From Ferrovibrio terrae_B (GTDB lineage Bacteria; Pseudomonadota; Alphaproteobacteria; Ferrovibrionales; Ferrovibrionaceae), in contig NZ_CALRUC010000004.1 in the NCBI RefSeq assembly GCF_943371255.1, positions 1-64,000 of the forward strand: a DNA stretch of 64,000 nt, read 5' to 3'. Shown here one piece after another: positions 42,810-49,826 of this stretch. The notes below the pieces were generated by a model. It was not told the origin of the DNA. It was given only the letters and a program-made list of their open reading frames with translations, and searched no databases. Numbering within the stretch: the stretch's first letter is position 1; every line of letters begins with the position of its first letter. The translations under genes and the position numbers were made by a program.

Positions 42810-43247
42810 TTATCGCTTTTTGCGCAGGGCTTTGCTTTTGCCAGCTGTCTTGCGGTTGAGCTGACCCGCGGCATTCACCAGCCGGCGGAAGGTCGGGCAT
42901 TCCAGATGGCTGGGCGCCGAGCATTTCGCCGCATGGCGCAACCCGTCGCGCATCGCCGCCATGCGATGAATCCTGCGGTCCAGGTCGTCGGCCTTGGCGG
43001 CCAGTTGCTCGCGTTTGATGCGCAGCCGGCCATCGGTGGCAAACATGCCGGCGATCTCGTCGAGGCTGAAGCCGGCCAGCCGCCCCAGCGCGATCAGCGA
43101 CAGGCGCTGCACCACATCGGGCGTGAACAGGCGCTTTAACCCGCGCCGGCCGATCGAGGCGATCAGGCCTTTTTCCTCATAGAAGCGGAGCGCAGAGGCC
43201 GGCACGCCGGTCTGGGCCGCCACTTCGGCGATATCGAGCGCTTTCAT
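42810..43247 (-). CDS. MerR family transcriptional regulator
   Basis: A 145-residue MerR protein: helix-turn-helix DIAEVAAQTGVPASALRFYEEKGLI at 4-28 (given by its ends), a coiled-coil dimerisation helix, and a C-terminal KCSAPSHLECPTFRRLV segment with two cysteines that is not the SoxR iron-sulfur motif. The basic tail ends KSKALRKKR. It is divergent from the DUF2938 gene and a SoxR-like dyad lies between them at the correct spacing for MerR activation. Confidence 0.88.
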   Translation of the reverse strand: MKALDIAEVAAQTGVPASALRFYEEKGLIASIGRRGLKRLFTPDVVQRLSLIALGRLAGFSLDEIAGMFATDGRLRIKREQLAAKADDLDRRIHRMAAMRDGLRHAAKCSAPSHLECPTFRRLVNAAGQLNRKTAGKSKALRKKR

Positions 43248-43249
43248 GC

Positions 43250-43280
43250 TTGACCTCAAGTGAACTTGAATTTGTAGGCT
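43250..43280 (+). promoter_or_regulatory. MerR-type promoter with SoxR-like dyad
   Basis: TTGACC (43250-43255), 19-bp spacer, TAGGCT (43275-43280). The spacer carries TCAAGTGAACTTGA (43256-43269), a dyad close to the SoxR box core. The 19-bp spacing is the overlong type that MerR proteins activate by twisting DNA. Confidence 0.62.
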
Positions 43281-43315
43281 ACCCCAACATCACCACCACA
43301 CAAGAGGAATTTCAG

Positions 43316-43801
43316 ATGTTGGACACACCCTTTCAGATCGCGGCCGTGGGCATCGGCGCCACGCTGGCGATGGATCTCTGGGCCCTGGTGCTCAGGCATG
43401 TCTATGGCGTGACCGGGCTTGATTACCGCATGGTCGGCCGCTGGCTCGGCCATCTGCCGCGTGGCCGGTTTCGCCATGACGGCATCGGCCGTGCGGCGCC
43501 GGTGGCGGGCGAGGCCGCACTCGGCTGGGCGGCGCATTACGCCATCGGCATTGCCTTTGCCGCCGGGCTCGTCGCGGTCTTCGGCGCCGGCTGGCTGCAG
43601 GCACCGACACTGATGCCGGCGCTGCTCACCGGGCTCGTCACCGTGGCGGCACCCTTCCTGATCCTGCAGCCGGCGCTGGGGCTCGGCATCGCCGCCGCGC
43701 GCACACCGGCGCCGATGGCGGCGCGGGCGCGCAGCCTCATCACGCATCTGGTGTTCGGCGCCGGGCTCTATGGCGCCGCCCGGCTCACCGCAACTCTGTA
43801 A
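43316..43801 (+). CDS. DUF2938 family membrane protein
   Basis: A 161-residue protein with about four membrane helices and the family features ATLAMDLWALVLRHVYGVTGLDY near residue 14 (given by its ends), an AxGWxxHY-like LGWAAHYAIGIAFA and LITHLVFGAGLYG at the end. Function unknown. AGAGGA precedes ATG 43316. It shares a probable MerR-controlled transcript with the DUF2798 gene that follows 29 nt later. Confidence 0.82.
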   Translation: MLDTPFQIAAVGIGATLAMDLWALVLRHVYGVTGLDYRMVGRWLGHLPRGRFRHDGIGRAAPVAGEAALGWAAHYAIGIAFAAGLVAVFGAGWLQAPTLMPALLTGLVTVAAPFLILQPALGLGIAAARTPAPMAARARSLITHLVFGAGLYGAARLTATL

Positions 43802-43830
43802 CGCTCAACCTTTGAAATGGGAGATATCCG

Positions 43831-44055
43831 ATGATACCCGCACGCTTTGAACCCATCGCCTTCGGCTTCGTGCTTTCGGCCCTGATGTCGCTGCTCGTTT
43901 CGGGCATCGCCACGCTCCGCACCGCCGGGCTGGCCGAGAATTTCCTCTGGCTCTGGACCGGCGCCTGGCTGGCATCCTGGCTGGTCGCATTTCCGGTCGT
44001 GCTGTTCGTCGCGCCGGTGGCGCGGCGTGTCGTGCGCCGGATGGTGAGGGCGTAA
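43831..44055 (+). CDS. DUF2798 family small membrane protein
   Basis: A 74-residue protein with two hydrophobic helices (about 10-30 and 42-62) and the conserved FVLSALMSLLVSGIATLRTAG and WLASWLVAFPVVLFVAP stretches (the first given by its ends) of DUF2798. Function unknown. GGGAGA lies before the ATG. Second gene of the MerR-linked pair. Confidence 0.8.
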   Translation: MIPARFEPIAFGFVLSALMSLLVSGIATLRTAGLAENFLWLWTGAWLASWLVAFPVVLFVAPVARRVVRRMVRA

Positions 44056-44148
44056 CGTCACGGCCAGGCGGCCGGCTGTGCAAGCATGCACGTCCGGTCG
44101 CTGCCTGTGATGCAGCGGGCCATGATGAATAAGAATGTTGGGAATGAA

Positions 44149-44223
44149 TGGCTCCGAGGGAGGGATTCGAACCCCCGACCGGGCGGTTAACAGCCGCCTG
44201 CTCTACCACTGAGCTACCTCGGA
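44149..44223 (-). tRNA. tRNA-Asn (GTT), CCA encoded
   Basis: A 75-nt cloverleaf read on the minus strand. The acceptor TCCGAGG (5') pairs with CCTCGGA (3'), discriminator G, CCA encoded. The anticodon loop CTGTTAA gives GTT; the T-loop is GGTTCGAATCC with stem GGGGG/CCCTC-type pairing, and the D-loop contains AGTGGTAGAG. Confidence 0.96.
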
Positions 44224-44366
44224 CCAGTGCGGCGCGCAACCTAGCCATCTGGGCCCTGCACCGCAAGGGCCGCCTGCAAAAATTCCGCAGCCGCTTCCGG
44301 CCCCTGTCAAACCGGCTTTTCCCTTTATGCGCCAGATGGTAAGCGGGAGGCGAGGGAGCCGCAAAA

Positions 44367-44783
44367 ATGAAAATGACCAAGGCCGAACTGGAAGCCTTTC
44401 TCGCCGCCGAATTTCCGCAGATGGCGCCGCTGCGCATGCGAATCGAAAACTGGGACGGCGCGGCGCTGCGGCTCGACATGCCGGTCACCGAGCAGAATCT
44501 GCGCCCCGGCGGCACGGTGTCGGGCCCGGCGATGATGACGCTGGCCGACTGCGCCGCCTATCTGCTGCTGCTCGGCCTGATCGGTCCGGTGGCGCTGGCG
44601 GTCACCACCAATCTCAATATCAATTTCCTGCGCAAGCCGGGCCTGGGCGATCTGGGTGCCGAGGCCACCATGCTCAAGCTGGGCAAGACGCTGGCGATCA
44701 TCGAGATCGCGCTGTTCACCGCCGGCCAGGCCGAACCGGTGGCCCATGCGGTGATGACCTACGCGATTCCGCCCAAACGCTGA
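44367..44783 (+). CDS. PaaI-type hotdog-fold thioesterase
   Basis: A 138-residue acyl-CoA thioesterase family protein. RPGGTVSGPAMMTLADCAAY near residues 46-65 is the PaaI/4HBT signature (with the catalytic-loop Gly and an Asp in place of the common His-Gly-Gly), followed by TTNLNINFLRKPG. Which acyl-CoA is cleaved is unknown. It is unlinked to neighbouring operons. Confidence 0.87.
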   Translation: MKMTKAELEAFLAAEFPQMAPLRMRIENWDGAALRLDMPVTEQNLRPGGTVSGPAMMTLADCAAYLLLLGLIGPVALAVTTNLNINFLRKPGLGDLGAEATMLKLGKTLAIIEIALFTAGQAEPVAHAVMTYAIPPKR

Positions 44784-44880
44784 AGCTCGGGTCATTGAGC
44801 AACGGGGCGGGGCAGGGCTTGACCGGCCGGCATGGTGTTCCCATATCGTTCCTGACGTGACATGACAGCAGCTGCAGCGC

Positions 44881-44980
44881 CGCGAACCCCAACGAACCTC
44901 AACGAACCCGAACGGACCTGAACGAACCTCAACGGACCTCAACGGACCTCAACGGACCTGAACGAACCTGAACGGACCCC
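44881..44980. repeat. 10-bp tandem repeat array
   Basis: Nine uninterrupted units of the pattern AACGRACCYS begin at 44891 and end at 44980, preceded by one degenerate unit. Variation is almost confined to position 5 (A/G) and positions 9-10. The exact 10-bp period equals roughly one turn of DNA. Confidence 0.93.
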
Positions 44981-45011
44981 GGCGAAGCAGAACAGGCATT
45001 TTTTTGCAATT

Positions 45012-45098
45012 TTCGTCGCTCCCGCGAAGGCGGGAGCCCAGTCTTGAGGCCTGGAAGCGACAAAGACGCTGGATTCCCGCTTGCGCGGGAATGACGAA
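45012..45098. repeat. two-hairpin palindromic intergenic element (REP-like)
   Basis: An 87-bp unit whose ends TTCGTCGCTCCCGCG and the complement of CGCGGGAATGACGAA match at 13 of 15 positions. Inside are two hairpins, GCTCCCGC-GAAG-GCGGGAGC and ATTCCCGC-TTGC-GCGGGAAT. This is the type of dispersed, non-coding palindromic repeat common between alphaproteobacterial genes; no transposase is present. Confidence 0.8.
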
Positions 45099-45188
45099 GA
45101 ATTAGTTAAGCCGTTGATTTATATGGGGTGGAGCGCGGGTATTATAATACCGCTCTGTAAATACCTGATTTCATTAGACAGATCAGGT

Positions 45189-45216
45189 TTGACAGCACGC
45201 CAAAAATCCTCATAGT
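45189..45216 (+). promoter_or_regulatory. putative rplM-rpsI promoter
   Basis: TTGACA (45189-45194), 16-bp spacer, CATAGT (45211-45216), a good sigma-70-type match located about 60 nt before the rplM start. A perfect inverted repeat ACCTGAT...ATCAGGT ends directly against the -35 box. Confidence 0.55.
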
Positions 45217-45229
45217 GCGCCCCGATCCG

Positions 45230-45255
45230 CCCGCCGGCTGTCCGGCGGGATTTTT
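45230..45255 (+). promoter_or_regulatory. leader hairpin upstream of rplM
   Basis: Stem CCCGCCGG (45230-45237), loop CTGT, CCGGCGGG (45242-45249), then ATTTTT, ending 21 nt before the rplM start. It has the form of an intrinsic terminator inside the leader, so it may be an attenuator or a ribosomal-protein feedback site. Confidence 0.65.
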
Positions 45256-45276
45256 ACTACTCTGTCAGGACGTCAG

Positions 45277-45744
45277 ATGAAGACTTTCACCGCCAAAGAG
45301 TCCGAAGTGGACAAGAAGTGGCTGCTGATCGACGCCGACGGTTTGGTGCTGGGGCGGCTTGCCTCCCTGATCGCCATGCGTCTGCGCGGCAAGCACAAGG
45401 CCATCTTCACGCCGAACTGCGATACCGGCGACAACATCATTGTCATCAATGCCGAGAAGGTTCGCCTCACCGGCCGCAAGGCCGCGAATGAGGTCTTTTA
45501 CTGGCACACCGGTCATCCGGGTGGCATCAAGGGTCGCACCCTGGGCGAAGGCCTGGCCGGCAAGTATCCCGAGCGCGTCATCATGAAGGCCGTCGAGCGC
45601 ATGCTGCCGAAGGAGAGCCCGCTGGCTCGCCGTCAGCTCACCAAGCTCAAGGTCTACAAGGGTGCCGAGCATCCGCATGAGGCACAGCAGCCCGTGAAGC
45701 TGGATGTCGCCGCGCTCAATCCGAAGAACAAGAGGAACGACTAA
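45277..45744 (+). CDS. rplM: 50S ribosomal protein L13
   Basis: 155 residues, full family length, beginning MKTFTAKESEVDKKWLLIDADG with the GLVLGRLAS and YWHTGHPGGIKG motifs (family-defining) and ending near LDVAALNPKNKRND. An assembly-initiating large-subunit protein. AGGA precedes ATG 45277. The stop overlaps the rpsI start by one base (TAATG). Confidence 0.98.
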   Translation: MKTFTAKESEVDKKWLLIDADGLVLGRLASLIAMRLRGKHKAIFTPNCDTGDNIIVINAEKVRLTGRKAANEVFYWHTGHPGGIKGRTLGEGLAGKYPERVIMKAVERMLPKESPLARRQLTKLKVYKGAEHPHEAQQPVKLDVAALNPKNKRND

Positions 45745-46226
45745 TGGCTGAGTCCCGCACACTCGCCGACCTGAGCCTGGGCAATGCCCAGGCGGCCGTG
45801 GCTGCCAAGGCGGTGGTTGAAGAGCGCAAGCTCGACAAGTACGGCCGCGCCTACGCCACCGGCAAGCGCAAGAACGCCATCGCCCGCGTCTGGATCAAGC
45901 CCGGCACCGGCAAGTTCACCGTGAACGGCAAGGAGAGCAACGATTACTTCGCTCGTCCCGTGCTGCGCATGCTGCTCGCCCAGCCGATGGTGGTGACCAA
46001 CCGCACCGGCCAGTTCGACATCATGGCCACCGTCGTCGGCGGCGGCCTGTCGGGCCAGGCCGGCGCGCTGCGTCACGGCATCTCGAAGGCCCTGACCTAT
46101 TTCGAGCCGACACTGCGTCCGGCTCTGAAGGCCCAGGGCTTCCTGACCCGCGACAGCCGCGTGGTCGAGCGTAAGAAGTACGGCAAGCCGAAGGCCCGCC
46201 GCAGCTTCCAGTTCTCGAAGCGCTAA
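45744..46226 (+). CDS. rpsI: 30S ribosomal protein S9
   Basis: 160 residues with an N-terminal extension before the conserved core YATGKRKNAIARVWIKPGTGK and the C-terminal KKYGKPKARRSFQFSKR, whose tail contacts P-site tRNA. It is the second gene of the L13-S9 operon, coupled by TAATG and ended by a strong intrinsic terminator. Confidence 0.98.
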   Translation: MAESRTLADLSLGNAQAAVAAKAVVEERKLDKYGRAYATGKRKNAIARVWIKPGTGKFTVNGKESNDYFARPVLRMLLAQPMVVTNRTGQFDIMATVVGGGLSGQAGALRHGISKALTYFEPTLRPALKAQGFLTRDSRVVERKKYGKPKARRSFQFSKR

Positions 46227-46261
46227 TCGGTTTCGCTGCCATCCGGCGGCAAACGAGAAAG

Positions 46262-46296
46262 GGGTCGGAGCGCAAGCTCCGGCCCTTTTTTGTTTT
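46262..46296 (+). terminator. rplM-rpsI terminator
   Basis: Stem GGGTCGGAGC (46262-46271), loop GCAA, GCTCCGGCCC (46276-46285) with one G-T pair, followed by TTTTTTGTTTTT. Confidence 0.92.
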
Positions 46297-46396
46297 TCCG
46301 GGCCTTGAGCTTTTCATGGTGCGGAATCGCCCGCCGGTGCTATGGCTGTGTGCACCGACGCGTCCCAGAATCGCGACGTAAACGGAGTTTTTGACG

Positions 46397-46951
46397 ATGG
46401 ATGCCGGAGAGGCATTGCTGCTCGTAGTGCCCGCCATGCTGCTGCTGCTCGCAGCCGGCGGCCTTGCCGGCTATATCGAGAACGCGATCTACCAGCTCTA
46501 TCGCGGCGGCGGCGATGGCGAGGACAATGCCGAGAATCAGGCGCGCATGCAGGGCACCTACAACCAGCAGCGCACCGAGTTCGCCCGCCTGCGCGACGAG
46601 AAGGCGCGGCTGGAGGAAGATCTCGCCGAGCTGATGAAAGAGCGCGCCAACCTGCAGGGCCAGCAGCGCCGCATGGCCGATCGCCAGAACAACCTGGTGG
46701 CCGAAGCCGGCTATCCCGCGCCGGGCACCAATGGCTTCTACTTCCGCATCGAAGGCCCCGCCGCGGTGATGCCCTTTGCCGGCATGGCCTCGCTGCCGAC
46801 GGCGATGGGCGGCAAGCGGCGCGTGCGCCTGGTGGTCTGGGCCGGCAACATGGAAGCGGCGCAGGCGATTGCGATGAACTGGACCGGCGATGATGGCCGC
46901 GTGATCGATGCGCGCGAGTTTGCCGGCAAGCTGTTCTGGCACGAGGTCTGA
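46397..46951 (+). CDS. membrane-anchored coiled-coil protein, module protein A1
   Basis: A 184-residue protein that I do not recognise. One N-terminal membrane helix (about 5-27), a charged coiled coil (about 50-95, with RDEKARLEEDLAELMKERAN) and a globular C-terminus containing NGFYFRIEGP and RRVRLVVWAGNMEAAQ. It is paralogous to the protein at 47636 (GWYVKLIGP, RTARVVMWGIEDEHAA, and a shared F-x-GKL end). Residues after the helix suggest a cytoplasmic C-terminus, weakly. GGAG at 46384 supports ATG 46397. It lies 3 nt before its partner gene B1. Confidence 0.75.
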   Translation: MDAGEALLLVVPAMLLLLAAGGLAGYIENAIYQLYRGGGDGEDNAENQARMQGTYNQQRTEFARLRDEKARLEEDLAELMKERANLQGQQRRMADRQNNLVAEAGYPAPGTNGFYFRIEGPAAVMPFAGMASLPTAMGGKRRVRLVVWAGNMEAAQAIAMNWTGDDGRVIDAREFAGKLFWHEV

Positions 46952-46954
46952 GCG

Positions 46955-47506
46955 ATGGATGGTCTTGTCGCCGCCCTGGGAGCCATAATTGCACTGCTGC
47001 TGTTCGGCCTGGCGGCGGTCATCGTCATCGACCGCGCCCGCAACGGCTATCGCCGCGCCGAAGCCGAGCAGACCGGTCGCCGCAACCGCCAGCATGAACT
47101 GACCATGCGGCTGGAACAGCTCGAGCGCGCGGTCGCCGAGCAGCGCCCGGCGATTGCCGAGGTCCGCCGCAAGGTGCAGCAGACCAAGGCCGACTGCGAA
47201 AGCCTGAAAGCCCAGCTGAATGCCACCGAGCATGTCTTCAGCTACACCGCGGTGCCGATGGAAAGCCGCGACATGCATGCGCGCCCCTGGCGCTTCAGCG
47301 CCCGCCATCCCACGCTCGGCGCCGACCTGCCCGACACCGTTCCGGCCGGGCAGTGGAACCAGGGCCGCCCCTATGTGCTGACCGCCGAGAATCAGGCCGA
47401 GGCCCGCTCGGTGATGGACCGCCTGCTGCCGCGGCATCGCGGTTTTATGGTGGTTAACATGGGCGAGGCCTCCAGCGATGCGCCGGCCCAGCCGAGCCCG
47501 GGCTGA
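46955..47506 (+). CDS. membrane-anchored coiled-coil protein, module protein B1
   Basis: A 183-residue protein of unknown function. One N-terminal membrane helix (about 4-26), then a strongly basic flank (DRARNGYRR) that points to a cytoplasmic C-terminus, a coiled coil (about 40-90) and a globular domain starting FSYTAVPMESRD and including RPWRFSARHPTLGA and GRPYVLTAENQAEA. It is clearly paralogous to the protein at 48186 across the globular domain. Ends with a Pro/Ala tail. Probably translated with A1. Confidence 0.75.
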   Translation: MDGLVAALGAIIALLLFGLAAVIVIDRARNGYRRAEAEQTGRRNRQHELTMRLEQLERAVAEQRPAIAEVRRKVQQTKADCESLKAQLNATEHVFSYTAVPMESRDMHARPWRFSARHPTLGADLPDTVPAGQWNQGRPYVLTAENQAEARSVMDRLLPRHRGFMVVNMGEASSDAPAQPSPG

Positions 47507-47635
47507 GTCTGGTCCGGGTCTGCGCCGAGTCGTGCCGCGCGGACACAATCAGCGGTAAAACTATGATTGATTTGATACCGCCTTTGCCCGACAGTAATGG
47601 CTAACCCCAGGGCGCAATAGCCAGAGTCCGCCGGT

Positions 47636-48193
47636 ATGGATGCCGTCGACATCGTCTCCGCACTGCTGCCATCGCTGATGATGTTCTTCGCCGTTTCGCT
47701 CGGCGCGAACAGCCTGGAACGCTATGTCTTCAACTATGCGCGCGGCCGTTTCCGGCTCGACGATCTGGTCAGTGATGCCGACCGCATCCGCAACCAGCTT
47801 TCCGATATCCGCGTCGAATACGACAAACTGGTGGAGACCAAGGCGGAGCTGGAGCTGCGCCTGGCCGAGCGGCAGTCGACCTATGGCACAATGATGGCGC
47901 GCGAGGTCGAATTCAGCGACGCCCGCAACATGGTGATCTACGAGGTCGGCACGCCGAAGCCGCATCACACCGGCTGGTATGTCAAACTGATCGGCCCCGA
48001 GATGCACGAGATGTTCAGCGGCCCCGGCTCGGCGGTTGCGGCCTTTCCCGGCCGCCGCACCGCGCGCGTGGTGATGTGGGGTATCGAGGACGAGCATGCG
48101 GCGCGCCTGCGCACCAAGAAAATTTTCGGCGCGCTGTCGGAGGTCATGCTGATCCGCCCGTTCAACGGCAAACTCAGGCTCGGCGATGCCTGA
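47636..48193 (+). CDS. membrane-anchored coiled-coil protein, module protein A2
   Basis: A 185-residue paralogue of A1. N-terminal membrane helix (about 6-26), basic NYARGRFR flank, coiled coil (about 42-85, IRNQLSDIRVEYDKLVETKAELELRLAE given by its ends), then a globular domain with HHTGWYVKLIGPEM and RRTARVVMWGIEDEHAARL. A 129-nt gap separates it from B1, and its end overlaps B2 by 8 nt. Function unknown. Confidence 0.75.
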   Translation: MDAVDIVSALLPSLMMFFAVSLGANSLERYVFNYARGRFRLDDLVSDADRIRNQLSDIRVEYDKLVETKAELELRLAERQSTYGTMMAREVEFSDARNMVIYEVGTPKPHHTGWYVKLIGPEMHEMFSGPGSAVAAFPGRRTARVVMWGIEDEHAARLRTKKIFGALSEVMLIRPFNGKLRLGDA

Positions 48194-48773
48194 GCTTTCA
48201 GTCACCCAGTTCATCGGCATCCTGGCCGCGGCCGCCAATATCGGCATCGCGGTGATGATCATCATCCTGCTGGGTGAGCGCAGCCATGCCGCCTGGACCC
48301 GGGTGCGCCTGAAAGCCGAGGAGCTCACCGGCCTGAAGCAGGAGCTGGAGCGCCAGGCCGATGATGCGGTGAAAACCGTGCAGTCGCTGCGCGAGAGCAT
48401 TGCCGACCTGAAGAACCAGGTGACCCGCGCCGAACAGGATCTCGATGCCCTGACCAAGCGGCACAAGGAAACCGATCTGCCATTCGGCTACACCGCCACC
48501 ATCGTCGATGTGGTCGACCGTCGCTATCGCACCTGGCGCGTGGTGGTGCGCAATGCCGAGCTGGGCGCGCAGGCGGGCTCGTTCAGCCATCCGGCACATA
48601 AATGGATCGAGGGCCGCTACTACGAAGTGCCGGCGCCGAACATGGAATATGCCGTACAGGCGATGCAGCAGCGCTTCCTGCTGCGCGACGGCTTCACCGT
48701 CGATCCGGCGCCGCCGCGCGGCACCGCCATCGAGGCGCCGGAACCGATCGAAGCGGCGATCAGCGCGATCTAG
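48186..48773 (+). CDS. membrane-anchored coiled-coil protein, module protein B2
   Basis: A 195-residue paralogue of B1: membrane helix (about 8-30), coiled coil (about 38-92), then FGYTATIVDVVDRR, RTWRVVVRNAELGAQ and KWIEGRYYEVPAPNMEYAVQ, which align with B1's FSYTAV, RPWRFSARHPTLGA and QWNQGRPYVLTAENQAEA. Ends with a Glu/Pro/Ala tail. Coupled to A2 by overlap. Function unknown; position and shared design imply that A and B proteins interact. Confidence 0.75.
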   Translation: MPELSVTQFIGILAAAANIGIAVMIIILLGERSHAAWTRVRLKAEELTGLKQELERQADDAVKTVQSLRESIADLKNQVTRAEQDLDALTKRHKETDLPFGYTATIVDVVDRRYRTWRVVVRNAELGAQAGSFSHPAHKWIEGRYYEVPAPNMEYAVQAMQQRFLLRDGFTVDPAPPRGTAIEAPEPIEAAISAI

Positions 48774-48848
48774 CGGATCGGGCTGTCTTGGCCTAACATC
48801 CCGATATCGGCGCAATAGACGCCCCTCTGTGTTTCCCGGGAGGAAACC

Positions 48849-49820
48849 ATGCAGAAAATTTCCATCGTTGCCGCCGCGCTCATGCTGGCGGCCAGCCCGG
48901 CCGCCATCGCGCAGCAGGGCTATCCCAGCAAGACGATCCGCTTCGTGGTGCCCTTCGCGCCGGGCGGTTCCTCCGACATCATCTCGCGCGCCGTCGCCAA
49001 CCAGCTGACCGCCGGCCTTGGCCAGCAGGTATATGTCGAGAACAAGGGCGGCGGTGGCGGCAATATCGCGATGGAGGAGGTCAAGCGCGCGGCGCCCGAT
49101 GGCTATACGCTGATCCTCGGCCATATCGGCACGCTCGCGGTCAATCCGGCCATGTATGGCGCCAAGCTCCCCTATGATCCGGTGAAGGATTTCCAGCCGA
49201 TCTCGCTGCTCGCCGTGGTGCCCAATGTGATCGCCGTGCATCCCGATGTGCCGATCAAAAGCCTTGCCGAATTCGTCAAGGCGGCGAAGGACAAGCCGGG
49301 CAAGCTGAATTACGGCACGGCCGGCAACGGCAGCGCCGGCCACCTGGCGATGGAATATTTCAAGATGCAGGCCGGCATCGACATCGTGCATATCCCGTAT
49401 CGCGGCACCGGCCCGATGCTGTCCGACCTGCTGGGCGGCCAGGTGGAAGCCACCTTCAACGGCATCCCGCCGATCATGAGTCATATCAAGGCCGGCAAGC
49501 TGCGGCCGCTGGCGGTCGGTTCGGCGGCGCGCGTGCCGGCACTGGCCGATGTGCCCACAGTCGCCGAAAGCGGCTATCCGGGTTTCGAAACCTCGCAATG
49601 GTATGGCCTGATGGCACCGGCCGGCACGCCGCGCGCGATCATCGACCGGCTGGCGGAAGAAACCCGCAAAGCGCTGAACAGCGACGATGCCAAGAAGCGC
49701 ATCAGCGACGATGGCGGCATCACCGCCGGCGGCACGCCGGAGCAGTTCGCGGCCCTGATCGCCAAGGAGAAGGAGCGCTGGGGCAAGGTGGTAACGACGG
49801 CGAAGATCCAGCCAGATTGA
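48849..49820 (+). CDS. tripartite tricarboxylate transporter substrate-binding protein (Bug/TctC family)
   Basis: A 323-residue periplasmic receptor. Sec signal peptide MQKISIVAAALMLAASPAAIA then QGYPSKTIRFVVPFAPGGSSDIISR, with PGGSSD the family's ligand-contact loop; NYGTAGNGSAGHLAMEYF and VPYRGTGPM-like IPYRGTGPML follow. GGGAGG precedes ATG. No TctA or TctB membrane genes are nearby, so it is an orphan receptor, common in this family. Confidence 0.92.
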   Translation: MQKISIVAAALMLAASPAAIAQQGYPSKTIRFVVPFAPGGSSDIISRAVANQLTAGLGQQVYVENKGGGGGNIAMEEVKRAAPDGYTLILGHIGTLAVNPAMYGAKLPYDPVKDFQPISLLAVVPNVIAVHPDVPIKSLAEFVKAAKDKPGKLNYGTAGNGSAGHLAMEYFKMQAGIDIVHIPYRGTGPMLSDLLGGQVEATFNGIPPIMSHIKAGKLRPLAVGSAARVPALADVPTVAESGYPGFETSQWYGLMAPAGTPRAIIDRLAEETRKALNSDDAKKRISDDGGITAGGTPEQFAALIAKEKERWGKVVTTAKIQPD

Positions 49821-49826
49821 ACTGTC

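Larger units (their letters stand above)
44784..45276. other. long repeat-rich intergenic region before rplM
   Basis: A 493-nt gene-free stretch. It holds, in order, about 100 nt without recognisable signals, a decanucleotide tandem array, a two-hairpin palindromic element, a 14-bp A/T-rich palindrome (45138-45151), a 7-bp inverted repeat (45163-45188), a promoter and a terminator-like leader hairpin for rplM. No open frame with a plausible protein was seen. Confidence 0.85.

Noticed and set aside
44881..44980. Tandem repeats considered as a CRISPR array
   Set aside because: Units are 10 bp, directly adjacent and without spacers; no cas genes are present.
45012..45098. Palindromic element considered as an insertion sequence remnant
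   Set aside because: No transposase fragment and no clear target-site duplication; it fits a non-coding REP-like repeat better.
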